Shown piece by piece: positions 6,374 to 8,034 of a stretch of DNA of 8,034 bases. The notes beneath the pieces are model-generated. The model searched no databases and was not told the DNA's origin. It was given only the letters and a program-made list of their open reading frames with translations. This DNA is from Rudanella sp. (GTDB lineage Bacteria > Bacteroidota > Bacteroidia > Cytophagales > Spirosomataceae): the NCBI GenBank assembly GCA_026785985.1, contig JAJAYX010000373.1:1-8034 (forward strand), read 5' to 3'. How positions within the stretch are numbered: position 1 is the first letter of the stretch; each line of letters opens with the position of its first letter. The position numbers and the translations under genes were made by a program.

Positions 6374-7219
6374 ATGACTCCAACAACCAACTACATTGAG
6401 AAATGCCGGGCCATTCTGACGACTATCGAACAGCAATCAGCAGCCATTCAGCAGGCGGCAACCTGGTTTAGCCAAACCATTCTGGCCGGGCGGATGGTTC
6501 ACCTGTTCGGGAGTGGCCACAGCCGGATTATGGTGGAGGAAATGTGGCCGCGCTACGGCTCGTTTCCCGGTTTCAACCCCATTGTCGAGCTGTCGCTCTC
6601 GTTCCATAATCTCGTGGTCGGGGCCAACGGACAACGGCAGGCCATGTTCCTGGAAAACGTGCCGGGACTGGCGCAACGAATCCTGCGTAACTACGATCTG
6701 TCGGATCAGGATTCGGCTCTGATCATTTCGTCGAGCGGCTGTAATGTGGTGCCCATCGAAATGGCCGAACTGTTTCAAAAACAGGGGGTTAAGGTGGTTG
6801 CTCTTATCACGCAAGAGCACGCTGAAAAAAGCACGAGCAAGCGGCAGGATGGCAAAAAGTTGAGCGATTTCGCCGATCTGATCGTGGACACGGGTGCGCC
6901 CGTGGGCGATGCAATGGTAACGATTCCGGGGCTGGATACGCCCGTGGCACCAGGTTCCACGGTAGGGGGAGCGGTGCTGGTGAACTGCATCAAGGCCGAA
7001 GTAGCCCGCTTGCTCACCGAAGCCGGGCATCCACCCAGGGTGCTGTCGGCGGCCAACGTGGTTGGCTCCGAACGGGCCGTTACGCTCTTTGAAAGTGCCT
7101 ACGATGAACACGCGCACCGGCTGGCCAAATTGTATGAGCGGGTCGGCATTCCGTCGTATGTGAGCGAGCCGGGTCGGTTTTCCTGCGCCCCAACACCTAC
7201 GGGGCTGGCACCGGCGTGA
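6374..7219 (+). CDS. SIS-domain phosphosugar-binding protein (UPF0309-like) with an altered C-terminus
   Basis: The 281-residue product contains one SIS fold, which binds phosphorylated sugars. FGSGHSRIMVEEM (45-57) is the first family motif, SSSGCNVVPIEMA (119-131) the phosphate-binding serine loop, and DTGAPVGDAMVTIPG (172-186) followed by PGSTV (193-197) complete the UPF0309 pattern. These proteins are cytoplasmic and are presumed isomerases or binding proteins for amino-sugar phosphates; no activity is established. The start is the ATG after an A-rich leader (ACTTAAAAC). Family members are about 250 residues, and similarity should end near residue 258 (LYERVGI). The final residues, about 269-281, are read from DNA that encodes an oxidoreductase remnant in another frame, so the tail is probably acquired by deletion. 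The core looks intact, so the protein may still work. The divergent GntR/UTRA gene is the likely regulator. Confidence 0.9.
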   Translation: MTPTTNYIEKCRAILTTIEQQSAAIQQAATWFSQTILAGRMVHLFGSGHSRIMVEEMWPRYGSFPGFNPIVELSLSFHNLVVGANGQRQAMFLENVPGLAQRILRNYDLSDQDSALIISSSGCNVVPIEMAELFQKQGVKVVALITQEHAEKSTSKRQDGKKLSDFADLIVDTGAPVGDAMVTIPGLDTPVAPGSTVGGAVLVNCIKAEVARLLTEAGHPPRVLSAANVVGSERAVTLFESAYDEHAHRLAKLYERVGIPSYVSEPGRFSCAPTPTGLAPA

Positions 7220-7392
7220 ACTACAATCCCGAACGCCTGAAACTGGTTTGGTATCAGTTGATTCAGCAACAGGGAGTTCGGTATCTGTTGCGCACAACCC
7301 TGATCTACGTGGCCACGGAAGGCGAGCGCTATGCCAGTATTTTCTGGAATAAAGGCGGTTTTCAGAAGGTGCTGCTCCGGCGGGTTCTGTAG
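7180..7392 (+). pseudogene. Remnant of an FAD-dependent oxidoreductase (FAD_oxidored type)
   Basis: A frame different from the SIS gene, open to the TAG at 7390-7392, encodes 70 residues. It begins FLRPNTYGAGTGVNYNPERL and contains GVRYLLRTTLIYV (32-44) and FWNKGGFQKV (55-64). This resembles the internal region of FAD-dependent oxidoreductases of the FAD_oxidored family, where a Y/F-[DN]-P-E-x-L-K element is followed by G-V-x-x-L-x-H-T and by N-K-x-G. The N-terminal FAD-binding GxGxxG segment and everything downstream are absent, so no enzyme can be made. The first 40 bases overlap the 3' end of the SIS gene, and an intrinsic terminator follows 11 bp after the last base. It may still be transcribed but lacks its own start. 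Family recognition is by motif memory. Confidence 0.65.
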
Positions 7393-7397
7393 GCCAC

Positions 7398-7431
7398 AAA
7401 AAAAAGGCTGACCGTATGGCGGTCAGTCTTT
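7398..7431 (-). terminator. Intrinsic terminator, leftward and probably bidirectional
   Basis: A 12-bp stem pairs 7403-7414 (AAAGGCTGACCG) with 7420-7431 (CGGTCAGTCTTT), with one G-T wobble and a five-base loop TATGG. On the minus strand the hairpin is followed by eight T (complement of the A-run 7398-7405). This is a textbook terminator for the leftward cation-efflux gene. On the + strand only TTT follows, so it may also stop SIS transcription, less efficiently. Confidence 0.85.
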
Positions 7432-7583
7432 CCGACTATTGAATACAACCTGAATTATAGTAATAACCAGAGAATAACTTGCATAAATCTGATTATTGTT
7501 TTTCGGATTTCCAAATAATTCAGGAGAAAGTTATTTTAACAAAATCCTGTGGATTAGATCAAATCATACTAACCTGTTGGATT
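7432..7583. other. AT-rich gene-free stretch with a nested inverted repeat
   Basis: No credible coding sequence lies between the terminator and the stop of the leftward gene. The one structured element is at 7521-7549, where CAGGA pairs with TCCTG and GTTA with TAAC, symmetrically spaced around TTT. It would lie in the 3' untranslated region of the cation-efflux transcript. It could be chance in AT-rich DNA. Confidence 0.4.
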
Positions 7584-8034
7584 TCAGGCATTTTGAGGCT
7601 CCACGGGTACAAAATGTTTCTGATTAAGAGGCAGGTTCTCGGCATTCCATTCCACATCGCGTACAAACGGAAAAGCCCGCACCGGACAATCGGCGATGCG
7701 GCAATAGTGGCAGCACTCTTTCAGGCATGGATCGGTATGGACGAAAATTTCAACCTCACTGTTAGAGGCTACTTTGAGTGCGTCTTCAAATACATGAACT
7801 TCGTTATGAACGTGTTCCAGATCCCAATAATAAGGTAGTGTCAGGTGGCAGTCGATGTGCAGGTCGGCCCCGTATTTTTGAACGCGCAGGTTGTGAACGT
7901 CGATCCAGTTGCGGCTTTTACGTTCGTTTAAAACCCGCACAACCCGGTCGAGGGTAGGCAGGTCAGCTTCGTCCATAAGCCGGGCGATGGATTGGCGGGT
8001 GATCACAAAGCCGTTGTAAATGATGACACCCGCT
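7584..8034 (-). CDS. Cation diffusion facilitator family transporter, C-terminal part
   Basis: The frame is open to the window edge, so the N-terminal transmembrane part lies beyond it; 149 residues are visible. They start with the end of the last membrane helix and the conserved linker (GVIIYNGFVITRQSIARLMDEAD). The cytoplasmic dimerisation domain (ZT_dimer) follows, including ADLHIDCHLTLP, HVHNEVHVFEDAL and VEIFVHTDPC. Members export divalent metals such as zinc, iron or manganese by proton exchange; the metal cannot be told without the membrane part. After the usual HTDPC the protein continues with a cysteine cluster (CLKECCHYCRIADC, pattern CxxxCCxxCxxxxC) and a further 35-residue tail. 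The cluster could bind metal or only be a subgroup feature. The internal GTG at 8006 is not the true start. A strong terminator lies about 150 bp downstream. Confidence 0.85.
   Translation of the reverse strand, partial: AGVIIYNGFVITRQSIARLMDEADLPTLDRVVRVLNERKSRNWIDVHNLRVQKYGADLHIDCHLTLPYYWDLEHVHNEVHVFEDALKVASNSEVEIFVHTDPCLKECCHYCRIADCPVRAFPFVRDVEWNAENLPLNQKHFVPVEPQNA

Noticed and set aside
6437..7399. A 320-codon minus-strand open frame opposite the SIS gene and oxidoreductase remnant
   Set aside because: No recognisable motif, and the composition is typical of reverse-strand reading of a coding gene. The SIS motifs on the + strand are decisive.
7479..7838. A 119-codon + strand open frame overlapping the cation-efflux gene
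   Set aside because: Most of it lies opposite conserved cation diffusion facilitator sequence, and its product shows no recognisable features.

Overview
The window looks like chromosomal DNA from a Bacteroidota bacterium, most likely a Cytophagales member of the Spirosoma type. The evidence is a protein with a type IX secretion C-terminal domain, starts without Shine-Dalgarno sequences, a perfect match to the Bacteroidota -7 promoter element TAnnTTTG, and the family make-up. The genus is inference. No CRISPR array, tRNA, rRNA, insertion sequence or phage gene was found.

Layout. Positions 1-1712 (+): the 3' part of a short-chain dehydrogenase with an unusual membrane-anchored repeat tail, followed 11 bp later by a membrane protein resembling TspO / tryptophan-rich sensory proteins. 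A strong hairpin terminator lies between this pair and a converging gene. Positions 1764-3002 (-): a secreted T9SS cargo protein with degenerate YD-like repeats. Positions 3090-6181 (-): a probable three-gene unit, transcribed in the order GntR/UTRA regulator, Tat-exported TIM-barrel sugar isomerase/epimerase-like protein, DUF819 membrane protein. Positions 6182-6373: a divergent control region with two palindromes and a promoter candidate on each strand. Positions 6374-7219 (+): a SIS-domain phosphosugar-binding protein (UPF0309-like). Its 3' end runs out of frame into a 70-residue remnant of an FAD-dependent oxidoreductase (7180-7392). An intrinsic terminator follows, serving the leftward gene and possibly both strands. 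Positions 7584-8034 (-): the C-terminal part of a cation diffusion facilitator.

How the genes may work together (inference): the GntR/UTRA protein probably senses a small sugar or amino-sugar metabolite and represses from the shared control region. It would then control both its own unit (TIM-barrel protein plus putative transporter) and the SIS gene. Together these could form a small locus for uptake and processing of a sugar or cell-wall-derived compound, from which an oxidoreductase has been largely deleted. The substrate cannot be read from the sequence. No wholly new system is evident. The features most worth a second look are the divergent control region, the oxidoreductase scar, the SDR-anchor-repeat architecture and the TspO-like protein with a polar central segment.
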